Source: Streptomyces sp. SID8374 (lineage in GTDB: Bacteria; Actinomycetota; Actinomycetes; Streptomycetales; Streptomycetaceae). From it: a stretch of DNA of 64,000 nucleotides. Of the stretch, positions 1-8,610 are shown piece after piece (the stretch's first letter is position 1; the number at the start of each line of letters is the position of its first letter). The notes beneath the pieces are model-generated. The model was not told the DNA's origin and did no database searches. It worked only from the letters and a program-made list of their open reading frames with translations. Both the position numbers and the translations under genes were made by a program. Location of the stretch: contig NZ_WWGH01000001.1 of the NCBI RefSeq assembly GCF_009865135.1, forward strand, positions 1,364,001 through 1,428,000. Reading direction: 5' to 3'.

Positions 1-1
1 C

Positions 2-943
2 GTGCCCGAGCTGTGGGGCGGCTCCGCCGACCTGGCCGGCTCGAACAACACCACGATCGACAAGATGTCGTCGTTCCTGCCGGTGGGCAACCCGCTGCCG
101 GAGGCCGACCCGTACGGCCGCACGATCCACTTCGGGATCCGCGAGCACGCGATGGCCGCCGCGATGAACGGCATCGCGCTCCACGGCAACACCCGCATCT
201 ACGGCGGCACCTTCCTGGTCTTCTCCGACTACATGCGCAACGCGGTGCGGCTCTCCGCGCTGATGCACCTGCCGGTGACGTACGTGTGGACGCACGACTC
301 GATCGGCCTCGGCGAGGACGGCCCGACCCACCAGCCGGTGGAGCACCTGGCCGCGCTGCGCGCCATCCCGGGCCTGAACATCGTGCGCCCGGCCGACGCC
401 AACGAGACGTCCATCGCCTGGCGCGAGATCCTGCGCCGCTACACCAAGGTGTTCGGCGAGGGCGCCCCGCACGGTCTGGCACTGACCCGCCAGGGCGTGC
501 CGACGTACGAGGCCAACGAGAACGCGGCCAAGGGCGGTTACGTCCTCTTCGAGGCCGAAGGGCCCTCCGGGCAGAACACAGAGCCGCAGGTGCTGCTCAT
601 CGCGACCGGCTCCGAGGTCCACGTCGCCGTCGAGGCGCGCGAGCAGCTCCAGGCGGCCGGTGTGCCGACCCGGGTGGTCTCGATGCCGTCGGTCGAGTGG
701 TTCGAGGAGCAGGATCAGGGTTACAAGGAGAGCGTGCTCCCGCCGTCGGTCAAGGCGCGGGTCGCCGTGGAGGCGGGCATCGGCCTGACCTGGTACCGGT
801 ACGTCGGTGACGCCGGCCGGATCGTCTCGCTGGAGCACTTCGGTGCCTCGGCCGACGCGAAGGTCCTCTTCCGCGAGTTCGGCTTCACCGCCGAGAACGT
901 GGCCGCCGCCGCGCGGGAATCCCTCGCCGCCGCCGCGCGCTGA
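2..943 (+). CDS. tkt: Transketolase, C-terminal part (5' truncated by window edge)
   Basis: Thiamine-diphosphate enzyme of the non-oxidative pentose phosphate pathway, moving two-carbon ketol units between sugar phosphates in the cytosol. Only about 313 residues are present; the reading frame is open to the window edge, so the GTG at base 2 is internal and the N-terminal diphosphate-binding domain lies outside. Visible are the pyrimidine-binding domain with the FGIREHAM segment near residue 45, the GEDGPTHQP segment near residue 105 and the C-terminal domain (VLLIATGSEV near residue 198). It is followed after 33 bases by tal and is probably the first visible gene of the operon running to pgl. 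Identification is firm from the conserved segments and context. Confidence 0.96.
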   Translation: MPELWGGSADLAGSNNTTIDKMSSFLPVGNPLPEADPYGRTIHFGIREHAMAAAMNGIALHGNTRIYGGTFLVFSDYMRNAVRLSALMHLPVTYVWTHDSIGLGEDGPTHQPVEHLAALRAIPGLNIVRPADANETSIAWREILRRYTKVFGEGAPHGLALTRQGVPTYEANENAAKGGYVLFEAEGPSGQNTEPQVLLIATGSEVHVAVEAREQLQAAGVPTRVVSMPSVEWFEEQDQGYKESVLPPSVKARVAVEAGIGLTWYRYVGDAGRIVSLEHFGASADAKVLFREFGFTAENVAAAARESLAAAAR

Positions 944-976
944 CGCCTTATATACGACTAGTAGGAGATGCAACCC

Positions 977-2095
977 ATGACAGACGCACTCAAGCGCCTC
1001 TCCGACGAGGGCGTGGCGATCTGGCTCGACGACCTGTCGCGCAAGCGGATTACGTCCGGCAACCTGGCCGAGCTGATCGACCAGAGCCATGTCGTCGGCG
1101 TCACGACCAACCCGTCGATCTTCCAGAAGGCGATCTCCTCGGGCGACGGTTACGAGCAGCAGCTCACCGACCTCGCCGCCCGCAAGGTCACCGTCGAGGA
1201 AGCGCTCCGCATGATCACGACGGCGGACGTCCGCGACGCCGCCGACATCCTGCGTCCGGTCTTCGACGCGACCGGCGGCCAGGACGGCCGGGTCTCCATC
1301 GAGGTCGACCCGCGCCTGGCGCACAACACGGTGGCCACCGTCGCCGAGGCCAAGCAGCTGGCGTGGCTGGTGGACCGGCCGAACACGCTCATCAAGATCC
1401 CGGCGACCAAGGCCGGCCTCCCGGCGATCACCGAGACCATCGGCCGGGGCATCAGCGTCAACGTGACGCTGATCTTCTCGCTGGAGCGCTACCGCGCGGT
1501 CATGGACGCCTACCTGGCGGGCCTGGAGAAGGCGAAGGCCGCAGGCCTGGACCTCTCCAAGATCCACTCGGTGGCGTCCTTCTTCGTGTCCCGTGTGGAC
1601 ACCGAGATCGACAAGCGCCTGGACGCCATCGGCTCCGACGAGGCGAAGGCCGCCAAGGGCAAGTCCGCCCTGGCCAACGCGCGCCTGGCCTACGAGGCGT
1701 ACGAGGAGGTCTTCGCGAGCGACCGCTGGGCCCCGCTGGACAAGGCGCAGGCCAACAAGCAGCGTCCGCTGTGGGCCTCCACCGGTGTCAAGGACCCGTC
1801 CCTCAAGGACACCCTGTACGTCGACGACCTCGTCGCCCCCAACACGGTGAACACCATGCCGGAGGCGACCCTGGAGGCCGTGGCCGACCACGGCGAGATC
1901 ACCGGCAACACCGTCGCCGGCGGCTACGACCAGGCCCGCGCCGACCTCGACGCGATCAAGAAGCTCGGCATCTCGTACGACGATGTCGTGCAGGTGCTGG
2001 AGGACGAGGGCGTCGAGAAGTTCGAGGCGTCCTGGAACGACCTGCTCAAGTCGACCGAGGCGGAGCTCTCGCGCCTCGCCCCCTCGGAGGGCTGA
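977..2095 (+). CDS. tal: Transaldolase
   Basis: Transfers a dihydroxyacetone unit from sedoheptulose 7-phosphate to glyceraldehyde 3-phosphate. The product is 372 residues, the size of the long actinobacterial class. The Schiff-base lysine sits in [12 protein letters not shown], at about residue 140, and an early [11 protein letters not shown] segment is present. I chose the ATG at 977 because AGGAG at 963-967 lies 9 bases upstream; the in-frame ATG at 968 would overlap that ribosome-binding site. It lies between tkt and zwf, so oxidative and non-oxidative branches of the pathway are co-transcribed. Confidence 0.96.
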   Translation: MTDALKRLSDEGVAIWLDDLSRKRITSGNLAELIDQSHVVGVTTNPSIFQKAISSGDGYEQQLTDLAARKVTVEEALRMITTADVRDAADILRPVFDATGGQDGRVSIEVDPRLAHNTVATVAEAKQLAWLVDRPNTLIKIPATKAGLPAITETIGRGISVNVTLIFSLERYRAVMDAYLAGLEKAKAAGLDLSKIHSVASFFVSRVDTEIDKRLDAIGSDEAKAAKGKSALANARLAYEAYEEVFASDRWAPLDKAQANKQRPLWASTGVKDPSLKDTLYVDDLVAPNTVNTMPEATLEAVADHGEITGNTVAGGYDQARADLDAIKKLGISYDDVVQVLEDEGVEKFEASWNDLLKSTEAELSRLAPSEG

Positions 2096-2100
2096 CCACT

Positions 2101-3633
2101 TTGTCTGCTGTTCCCGGAGCCAACCCGCTCCGTGACGCACAGGACCGACGGCTCCCGCGTATCGCGGGGCCGTCGGGCCTGGTCATCTTTGGCGTCACGG
2201 GCGATTTGTCCCGTAAAAAGCTGATGCCTGCTGTCTACGACCTGGCCAACCGCGGCCTGCTGCCACCGGGCTTCTCGCTCATCGGCTTCGCGCGCCGCGA
2301 CTGGGAGGACGAGGACTTCGCGCAGGTCGTCCACGACGCCGTCAAGGAGCACGCCCGTACGCCGTTCCGCGAGGAGGTCTGGCAGCAGCTCATCCAGGGG
2401 ATGCGCTTCGTCCAGGGCAACTTCGACGACGACGAGGCCTTCGAGACGCTGAAGTCGACCATCCAGGAACTCGACAAGGCACAGGGGACGGGCGGCAACT
2501 TCGCCTTCTACCTCTCCGTGCCGCCGAAGTTCTTCCCCAAGGTCGTCCAGCAGCTCAAGAAGCACGGCCTGGCCGACCAGAAGGAAGGCTCCTGGCGGCG
2601 TGCCGTCATCGAGAAGCCCTTCGGCCACGACCTGGCCAGCGCGCAGGAGCTCAACCAGCTCGTGCACGACGTCTTCCCGCCCAACGAGGTCTTCCGGATC
2701 GACCACTACCTGGGCAAGGAGACGGTCCAGAACATCCTGGCGCTGCGGTTCGCCAACACGATGTTCGAGCCGATCTGGAACCGGTCCTACGTCGACCACG
2801 TACAGATCACGATGGCCGAGGACATCGGCATCGGCGGCCGGGCCGGCTACTACGACGGCATCGGCGCCGCCCGTGACGTCATCCAGAACCACCTGCTCCA
2901 GCTGCTGGCGCTGACCGCGATGGAGGAGCCCGGCTCCTTCCACCCCAAGGCCCTGGTCGCCGAGAAGCTCAAGGTGCTCACCGCCGTGGAGCTGCCGGAG
3001 GACCTCGGTCTGCACACGGTGCGCGCCCAGTACGAGCACGCCTGGCAGGGCGGCCAGGAGGTCCTCGGCTACTGCGAGGAGGAGGGCATCGACCCCAAGT
3101 CGACGACCGACACCTACGCGGCGATCAAGCTGACGATCAACAACCGCCGCTGGGCGGGCGTGCCGTTCTACCTCCGTACCGGAAAGCGGCTCGGCCGCCG
3201 GGTCACGGAGATCGCGGTCGTCTTCAAGCGCGCGCCCTACCTGCCCTTCGAGTCCGGTGCCACGGAGGAGCTCGGCGGCAACGCCCTGGTCATCCGGGTC
3301 CAGCCGGACGAGGGCGTCACCGTGCGCTTCGGCTCCAAGGTGCCCGGCACCTCGATGGAGGTCCGGGACGTCACGATGGACTTCGCGTACGGCGAGTCCT
3401 TCACGGAGTCCAGCCCGGAGGCGTACGAGCGGCTCCTGCTGGACGTGCTGCTCGGCGACGCCAACCTGTTCCCGCGCCACCAGGAGGTCGAACTCTCCTG
3501 GACCATCCTCGACCCGATCGAGGCGTACTGGGACAAGCACGGCAAGCCCGCGAAGTACGCGGCCGGCACCTGGGGTCCGGCCGAGGCCGACGAGATGCTC
3601 GCACGTGACGGACGGAGCTGGAGGCGGCCATGA
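2101..3633 (+). CDS. zwf: Glucose-6-phosphate 1-dehydrogenase
   Basis: Oxidises glucose 6-phosphate to 6-phosphogluconolactone and produces NADPH. The 510-residue protein has the N-terminal nucleotide-binding motif GVTGDLSRKK at about residue 27 and the family signature RIDHYLGKE at about residue 200, which includes the substrate-binding lysine and catalytic histidine region. The start is taken as the TTG at 2101, five bases after the tal stop, because homology begins with the following residues (NPLRDAQDRRLPRIAGPSG). The longer open frame upstream only reads through tal out of frame. The stop overlaps the opcA start (ATGA), so the two are translationally coupled. Confidence 0.95.
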   Translation: MSAVPGANPLRDAQDRRLPRIAGPSGLVIFGVTGDLSRKKLMPAVYDLANRGLLPPGFSLIGFARRDWEDEDFAQVVHDAVKEHARTPFREEVWQQLIQGMRFVQGNFDDDEAFETLKSTIQELDKAQGTGGNFAFYLSVPPKFFPKVVQQLKKHGLADQKEGSWRRAVIEKPFGHDLASAQELNQLVHDVFPPNEVFRIDHYLGKETVQNILALRFANTMFEPIWNRSYVDHVQITMAEDIGIGGRAGYYDGIGAARDVIQNHLLQLLALTAMEEPGSFHPKALVAEKLKVLTAVELPEDLGLHTVRAQYEHAWQGGQEVLGYCEEEGIDPKSTTDTYAAIKLTINNRRWAGVPFYLRTGKRLGRRVTEIAVVFKRAPYLPFESGATEELGGNALVIRVQPDEGVTVRFGSKVPGTSMEVRDVTMDFAYGESFTESSPEAYERLLLDVLLGDANLFPRHQEVELSWTILDPIEAYWDKHGKPAKYAAGTWGPAEADEMLARDGRSWRRP

Positions 3634-4655
3634 AGATCGATCTCACGGAAACCACATCCAGCAAGATCAACCAGGCGCTGGTCTCGGCCCGCCGGGCCAT
3701 CGGCACCCCCGCCATCGGCATGGTGCTCACGCTGGTCATCGTCACCGACGAGGAGAACGCGTACGACGCGCTCAAGTCCGCCGGTGACGCCTCCCGCGAG
3801 CACCCCTCGCGGATCATCGCGGTGATCAAGCGGGTCAGCCGCTCGCCGCGCGCCCGCCGCGACGCCCGCCTCGACGCGGAGGTCCGGGTCGGTTCCGACG
3901 CGGGCACCGGCGAGACCGTGGTGCTGCGCCTCCACGGCGAACTGGCCAACCACGCCCAGTCGGTGGTCCTCCCCCTGCTGCTGCCGGACGCCCCGGTCGT
4001 GGTGTGGTGGCCCGAGGGCGCACCCGCCGACGCGGCGAAGGACCCGCTGGGCGCGCTCGCCCAGCGCCGCATCACCGACACCTACTCCGCCGAGCGTCCG
4101 CTGGACGAGCTGGCGGTGCGGGCGGCGACGTACAGCCCCGGCGACACCGACCTGGCCTGGACCCGGATCACGCCGTGGCGCTCCATGCTGGCCGCGGCGC
4201 TGGACCAGCAGCCCGCGCAGGTCATCGGCGCCACCGTCGAGGGCGAGAGCGACAACCCGAGCTGCGAACTGCTCGCGATGTGGCTCGCCGACCGGCTCGG
4301 CGTCCCGGTGGAGCGCACGCTCTCCGACGGCCCCGGGCTGACCGCCGTCCGGATGGAGACGAAGAACGGCGTCATCGTCCTGGACCGGGCCGACGGCTCG
4401 CTGGCCACGCTCTCCATGCAGGGCCAGCCGGACCGCGCGGTGGCGCTGAAGCGCCGGGACACCGCCGAGCTGCTGGCGGAGGAGCTGCGCCGGCTGGACC
4501 CGGACAACACCTATGAGTCCGCGGTGAAGTTCGGGGTGGAGAAGCTCCACGCGGGCGGCGAGGCCAAGGCGGTTCCGGCTGAGAAGCCGGCCGAGGACGG
4601 GCAGAAGGCCCCCGCCGCGAAGAAGGCCCCGGCCAAGAAGGCGGCCGCCAAGTGA
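3630..4655 (+). CDS. opcA: Glucose-6-phosphate dehydrogenase assembly protein OpcA
   Basis: OpcA is the actinobacterial and cyanobacterial factor needed for assembly and full activity of glucose-6-phosphate dehydrogenase. The 341-residue protein overlaps zwf by four bases and pgl by four bases, so all three are coupled. Residues 1-300 match the family; VVWWPEGAP near residue 120 is characteristic. The last 30 or so residues are a low-complexity tail of lysine, alanine and proline ending in repeated AKK. This tail resembles the one on UvrA in this window and is probably disordered. Confidence 0.95.
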   Translation: MKIDLTETTSSKINQALVSARRAIGTPAIGMVLTLVIVTDEENAYDALKSAGDASREHPSRIIAVIKRVSRSPRARRDARLDAEVRVGSDAGTGETVVLRLHGELANHAQSVVLPLLLPDAPVVVWWPEGAPADAAKDPLGALAQRRITDTYSAERPLDELAVRAATYSPGDTDLAWTRITPWRSMLAAALDQQPAQVIGATVEGESDNPSCELLAMWLADRLGVPVERTLSDGPGLTAVRMETKNGVIVLDRADGSLATLSMQGQPDRAVALKRRDTAELLAEELRRLDPDNTYESAVKFGVEKLHAGGEAKAVPAEKPAEDGQKAPAAKKAPAKKAAAK

Positions 4656-5434
4656 CGCCTCCTCAGCTGGTCGTGCACCGCGACAAGGAGCTGATGGCAC
4701 AGGCCGCGGCGGCCCGGCTGATCACGCGGATCGTGGACGCCCAGGCCGCCCGGAGCCACGCCTCGGTGGTGCTGACCGGCGGGCGCAACGGCAACGGCCT
4801 GCTGGCCGCACTCGCCGCCGCGCCCGCCCGGGACGCCGTCGACTGGGCGCGGCTGGACCTGTGGTGGGGCGACGAGCGGTTCCTGCCCGATGGCGACCCC
4901 GAGCGGAACATCACCCAGGCACGTGAGGCGCTGCTGGACGCGGTGCCCCTCGACCCGGCCCGGGTGCACGCGATGCCCGCGTCCGACGGCCCGTACGGCA
5001 AGGACGTGGACGAGGCGGCAGCGGCGTACGCGGCCGAACTGGCCGCCGCCGCGGGGCCGGAGGACCACGGCCGGGTGCCGTCGTTCGACGTGCTGATGCT
5101 GGGCGTCGGCCCGGACACGCATGTCGCCTCGCTCTTCCCGGAGCTGCCGGCGGTACGGGAGACCGAGCGCACCGTCGTCGGTGTGCACGGAGCTCCCAAG
5201 CCGCCGCCGGTCCGGGTCTCGCTCACGCTCCCCGCGATCCGCGCGGCGCGTGAGGTGTGGCTGCTGGCGGCGGGCGAGGACAAGGCGGAGGCGGCGGCCA
5301 TCGCGCTGTCCGGGGCCGGGGAGATCCAGGCCCCGGCGGCGGGCGCGTACGGCCGCAGCCGGACGCTGTGGCTGCTGGACGCGGCGGCGGCTTCGCAGCT
5401 GCCGCGCGAGCTGTATCCACCGGCTTCCGCCTGA
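4652..5434 (+). CDS. pgl: 6-phosphogluconolactonase
   Basis: Hydrolyses 6-phosphogluconolactone to 6-phosphogluconate, the step after Zwf. The 260-residue protein belongs to the DevB/NagB-like fold: VVLTGGRNG near residue 36, WWGDERFLP with a following ERN near residue 72 and the LGVGPDTHVASLFP segment near residue 150. Translation starts at a GTG whose first four bases overlap the opcA stop. It is the last gene of the operon and is followed by a perfect 17-bp hairpin. Confidence 0.95.
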   Translation: MTPPQLVVHRDKELMAQAAAARLITRIVDAQAARSHASVVLTGGRNGNGLLAALAAAPARDAVDWARLDLWWGDERFLPDGDPERNITQAREALLDAVPLDPARVHAMPASDGPYGKDVDEAAAAYAAELAAAAGPEDHGRVPSFDVLMLGVGPDTHVASLFPELPAVRETERTVVGVHGAPKPPPVRVSLTLPAIRAAREVWLLAAGEDKAEAAAIALSGAGEIQAPAAGAYGRSRTLWLLDAAAASQLPRELYPPASA

Positions 5435-5453
5435 GCTTTTCCGCCTTTTCGGC

Positions 5454-5496
5454 CACCAGGCCCGGCCCGCTTTTTCTCAGCGGGCCGGGCCTGGTG
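5454..5496 (+). terminator. Rho-independent-type terminator of the tkt-pgl operon
   Basis: Perfect 17-bp inverted repeat (5454-5470 with 5480-5496). The nine-base loop contains TTTTT. No T-tract follows, as is common in Streptomyces. It starts 20 bases after the pgl stop. Confidence 0.85.
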
Positions 5497-5513
5497 CGTG
5501 AAAAGCTCGCCCC

Positions 5514-5876
5514 ATGGTGCATATCGGAACCGTGGTGATGGGCGCGAGCGACGTACGAAGGGCCGCCGCCTTCTGGAAGGCCGCGCTCACCTACACCGAG
5601 CGTGAGCCGGGGACGGACGACTGGGTGGTGCTGGTCCCGGTCGAGGGGCCCGGCGTCGGGCTGTCACTGGGCCGCTCCACCTCCCCCGTCCAGGAGGTCC
5701 CCCGGGTCCACCTCGACCTCTACTCCGACACGCAGGAGGCCGAGGTGGAGCGGCTGATCGCGCTGGGCGCCGAGCGGGTCGCCTGGGAGCTCTACCCGCC
5801 GGACCCGGATTTCGTGGTCCTCGCCGACCCCGAGGGCAACCGCTTCTGCGTCATCGACACGACGCACGGCGGCTGA
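5514..5876 (+). CDS. VOC (glyoxalase/bleomycin-resistance fold) family protein
   Basis: Small 120-residue single-domain protein of the vicinal oxygen chelate superfamily. The beta-alpha-beta-beta-beta pattern is visible: HIGTVVMGASDVRRAAAFWKA at the N terminus and VVLADPEGNRFCVID at the C terminus, the typical last strands. Metal-ligand positions are suggested by His3 and a late Glu, but the substrate cannot be predicted; members include dioxygenases, isomerases and drug-binding proteins. The gene is monocistronic, separated from pgl by the terminator. Confidence 0.85.
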   Translation: MVHIGTVVMGASDVRRAAAFWKAALTYTEREPGTDDWVVLVPVEGPGVGLSLGRSTSPVQEVPRVHLDLYSDTQEAEVERLIALGAERVAWELYPPDPDFVVLADPEGNRFCVIDTTHGG

Positions 5877-5921
5877 GGACTTTCGGCGTCACACGACGCA
5901 CGGCGGCTCGGACCCCGTACA

Positions 5922-6530
5922 TCAGAGGATGACCTGATCGGTCCCCTGCTCCAGCTTGGTGATCGCGGCCCGGCAGGCTGCGGTGAAGCGGTCGAAGACC
6001 GCGGTCGTGGAGCCGGCCCGGCCCGCCCGGGTGTTGTTGGTGAACATGGCGGCGCGCAGCTCCGTGGTGAGCTCCAGCTGACCGCCCTTGGACAGCATGG
6101 TGCGGTTGACGGGGTTGGTGGGATTGACCCCGGCCAGGTCGGGCAGCTCGTTCCCGTCCCGCCAGGCGATGCCCACCTTGTCGAACTCCGCCTTGAGCAG
6201 GGTCTTGAAGCGGGTGTTGAGCCCGCCGACCACCACGGCCTGCGGGACGGTGCCCGCCTGCGCCGACGTACAGCCGTGCAGGCTCAGGACGTTGAGGCTG
6301 CTCGCCGCCATGGAGAGGGCGACGTGGTCGTCGCAGTTCTTGGCGGTGACGTGCAGGTCGCGGTTGCCGGAGGTGCGTAGCCCCTCGAACATCCAGTAGT
6401 CGTGCACCCCGTGGCCGTCCTGGAGCGGGGCGAGGGTGGCCGGGTGGTAACCGGCTATGGAGAGGCAGAGTTCGGAGGTGCCGGTCGCCGACAGCGGTCC
6501 GGCTGCCCAGGCGGCCGGTTGTGCCGTCGG
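5922..6530 (-). pseudogene. Poly-gamma-glutamate hydrolase family protein, N-terminally truncated
   Basis: The frame matches the zinc-dependent poly-gamma-glutamate hydrolase family known from Bacillus and its phages. Visible motifs include HDYWMFEGLRTSGNRDLHVT, a later SLHGC, VVVGGLN and the ending NRTMLSKGGQLELTTELR. The only start codon (GTG at 6405-6407) lies inside the conserved region. Recognisable family sequence continues upstream in frame (GTSELCLSIAGYHPATLAP) but without any start, and breaks off near 6490, where the expected metal-binding HGGGIEPGTSEL stretch is replaced by unrelated residues. A stop occurs at 6531-6533. About 50 N-terminal residues appear to be lost, so I call it a remnant. 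It sits at the duplicated 3' end of the neighbouring PH-domain gene. Confidence 0.6.
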
Positions 6531-6586
6531 TCACGGGCCGGGGCGTACGTCCCCGCTCCCATGCGTTCCCTCACGGGCCGGGGCGC
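6531..6586 (-). repeat. Duplicated 3' end of the PH-domain gene
   Basis: A 16-base sequence (TCACGGGCCGGGGCG followed by T or C) occurs at 6531-6546 and again at 6571-6586. On the minus strand both copies encode the last residues VRPGP and the stop of the adjacent PH-domain gene. The second copy, 40 bases beyond the true stop, also provides the stop at 6531 that closes the upstream side of the hydrolase remnant. It looks like a slippage or deletion scar. Confidence 0.7.
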
Positions 6587-8100
6587 ACATTCCGCTCGAG
6601 GAAGGGCTCCAGCAGCCCCGGGACGGCCTCGGCGGCGAAGGTGAGCCCCTCGGACGCGTCGGTGTCGTACGCCGTGTACGCGCCCCCTCCGGCGGCTGTC
6701 GTGGCCGTGACGCTGATCAGCCCCGCCCGCCGCTGGAAGTACGACTGCTTGACGGTCCAGCCGATCACCCCGGCCCGCTCCAGCGCGGCGGTGGAGCGGC
6801 GCAGGGTGCCGGAGCGGGTCACCAGGTAGCGGCCGGAGAGCGCGTGGCCGAGGTTGCGGTACGCGTCCAGCGCCAGCGCCACCGCGAGCGGCAGGGACAC
6901 CACCGCGCAGCCGAGCGCGATCCACAGGAGTACGGGGGTGAGCAGCGCCCCGAGGACGGTGAGCAGCAGGATCGGGGCGAGGGCGGCTGCCAGGGCCCAG
7001 CGCAGCCGGCGGCCACGGGCGGCGCGGGGGTGGCGGGTCAGCGGGGCGCCGGTCGGGGTGGCCTCCTCCCGCAGTATCGCGGCGGCGACGGAGTCGGCCA
7101 GCGGGCGCGGGACTGCCGGGAGGACCGTGTTGTGGTCGGCGTTCCTGGACTCGCTGTCCTTGGCCAGACCGGTGGTGATGGCGTCCAGCCGGGCGGCGCC
7201 GAGCAGCCGTACGCCGAGGGGTTCGACGAGGTCGACGCCGCGCAGCCGGGCCTCCTCGACGGAGATGGACCGGGAGGTGAACAGCCCGCGCCGGACCCGG
7301 ATGGTGCCGCCGGGCTCGCGTTCCAGGCGGTAGTTCCACCACATCTCGATCCAGAGGCCGAGCGCCCCGACGACACCCGCGGCCAGGGCGGCCCCGACGA
7401 GTATCACGATGACCCAGAGGAGCGGGGTCTCCTGGAAGCGGTCGCCGACCCAGGCGATGACCTCGCCCTGCGCCCCCACCCACTCGCTGATCTGCATCAC
7501 GGCCCCGACGGCCGCGCCGCCGAGCATGGGGGCGAGGAAGGAGACCGGTGCGTAGCGGATCCAGCGCGGGTCGAGGGAGGCCAGTTCGCCGTCGCGGTGG
7601 GAGCCAGGGGGTGTGGTCGTGGCGCGTTCCAGCAGGAGTCGGCGGAGCCGTTCGCCCTCGGCGCGGGTGACCGGGTCCAGCTCCAGGGTGGAGTCGTTGC
7701 CCTGCTCGCCGGTGCCGATCCTGACGGTGACCAGGCCGAGGAGGCGGAGCAGCGGGTTGGCGGTGAGGTCGACGGTGCGGATGCGCTCGCGGGCCAGGGA
7801 GCGGCGCTTGACGAGGAGGAGGCCGGTGTGGAGTTCGACGCGCTCCTCGCCGATGCGGTAGCGGGTGCGGTGCCAGCGGACCCGGTCGGCGCCCGCCGCG
7901 ACCCCGATGACCAGGACGGCCGCGGCGAGCACCCAGAGCACCGCGCCGGGGAGCCCGAGCCAGTTGGCGAGCCCGAGGGTGGCCGGGAGGGCGGCACCGG
8001 CGACGACGCCCGCGACGACGAGGGCGGTGACCCAGACCGTACGGGGGTCGAGGCGGCGCCAGTCGTCCTCGGGGGCGTACGGGGTGTGCGGGGTGCTCAT
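6571..8100 (-). CDS. PH domain-containing membrane protein (YdbT-like)
   Basis: 509-residue integral membrane protein of the bacterial PH-domain (bPH2, YdbT/YdbS) type. It has a pair of hydrophobic segments near the N terminus (about residues 25-65) followed by a PH-like domain starting RYRIGEERVELHTGLL; a second membrane pair (about 225-265) followed by a PH-like domain with RVRRGLFTSRSISVEE; and a third membrane pair (about 375-420) with a last PH-like domain. The start ATG overlaps the stop of the smaller PH gene upstream by four bases. In Bacillus related pairs affect envelope stress and bacteriocin sensitivity; the role here is unknown. Confidence 0.85.
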   Translation of the reverse strand: MSTPHTPYAPEDDWRRLDPRTVWVTALVVAGVVAGAALPATLGLANWLGLPGAVLWVLAAAVLVIGVAAGADRVRWHRTRYRIGEERVELHTGLLLVKRRSLARERIRTVDLTANPLLRLLGLVTVRIGTGEQGNDSTLELDPVTRAEGERLRRLLLERATTTPPGSHRDGELASLDPRWIRYAPVSFLAPMLGGAAVGAVMQISEWVGAQGEVIAWVGDRFQETPLLWVIVILVGAALAAGVVGALGLWIEMWWNYRLEREPGGTIRVRRGLFTSRSISVEEARLRGVDLVEPLGVRLLGAARLDAITTGLAKDSESRNADHNTVLPAVPRPLADSVAAAILREEATPTGAPLTRHPRAARGRRLRWALAAALAPILLLTVLGALLTPVLLWIALGCAVVSLPLAVALALDAYRNLGHALSGRYLVTRSGTLRRSTAALERAGVIGWTVKQSYFQRRAGLISVTATTAAGGGAYTAYDTDASEGLTFAAEAVPGLLEPFLERNVRPGP

Positions 8101-8606
8101 GTGGCGTCGCCGGGGGTGTTACGGGTGATGCGGGTGAGCCGTTCGGCCAGTTCGGCGGCGACCTCGTGGTCCAGGCCCTCGATCCGTACCGCGCCCTTGG
8201 AGGATGCGGTCGTGACCGTGACGGTGGCCAGCCGGTAGAGCTGTTCCAGCGGGCCGCGCACGGTGTCCACGGTCTGGATGCGGGACATCGGCGCGATCCG
8301 CCACTCCTGCCAGAAGAACCCGGTGCGTACGTAGACCGCGTCCTCGGTGACCTCCCAGCGGTGCGTGCGGAACCACCAGAGCGGGAGGAGGACGGCGGCC
8401 CCACCGCCCGCCGCGGCGAACACCACGGCGGGCAGCAGGAGCCAGAAGCGGGCGGAGTCGATCAGCGCGCCCAGCACGGCCAGCGGGACGACCGGGACCG
8501 CCGTCATCAGCAGCCACTGGACCCGCCACCAGCCCACCACCCGCTCGTTCAGCGTGTTGCGCGGCGGCCGCAGCCGTATCTCCGCCGCCCCCTCCCCCAC
8601 CGGCAT
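8097..8606 (-). CDS. PH domain-containing membrane protein (YdbS-like)
   Basis: 169 residues: a short N-terminal stretch, two transmembrane helices (about residues 30-75) and one PH-like domain beginning HRWEVTEDAVYVRTGFFW. It is the small partner of the 509-residue PH protein downstream, with an ATGA overlap, the usual YdbS-YdbT arrangement. It begins four bases after the pgi stop, so pgi and both PH genes are probably one transcript. Confidence 0.85.
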   Translation of the reverse strand: MPVGEGAAEIRLRPPRNTLNERVVGWWRVQWLLMTAVPVVPLAVLGALIDSARFWLLLPAVVFAAAGGGAAVLLPLWWFRTHRWEVTEDAVYVRTGFFWQEWRIAPMSRIQTVDTVRGPLEQLYRLATVTVTTASSKGAVRIEGLDHEVAAELAERLTRITRNTPGDAT

Positions 8607-8610
8607 GGGC

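Noticed and set aside
1924..3540. A 538-residue open frame on the minus strand opposite zwf.
   Set aside because: Zwf is unmistakable on the plus strand; the antisense frame shows no recognisable domain.
6455..8404. Long open frames opposite or out of frame with the PH-domain genes.
   Set aside because: Their Arg/Pro/Gly-rich composition is typical of wrong-frame translation of GC-rich genes, and the PH proteins account for the region.
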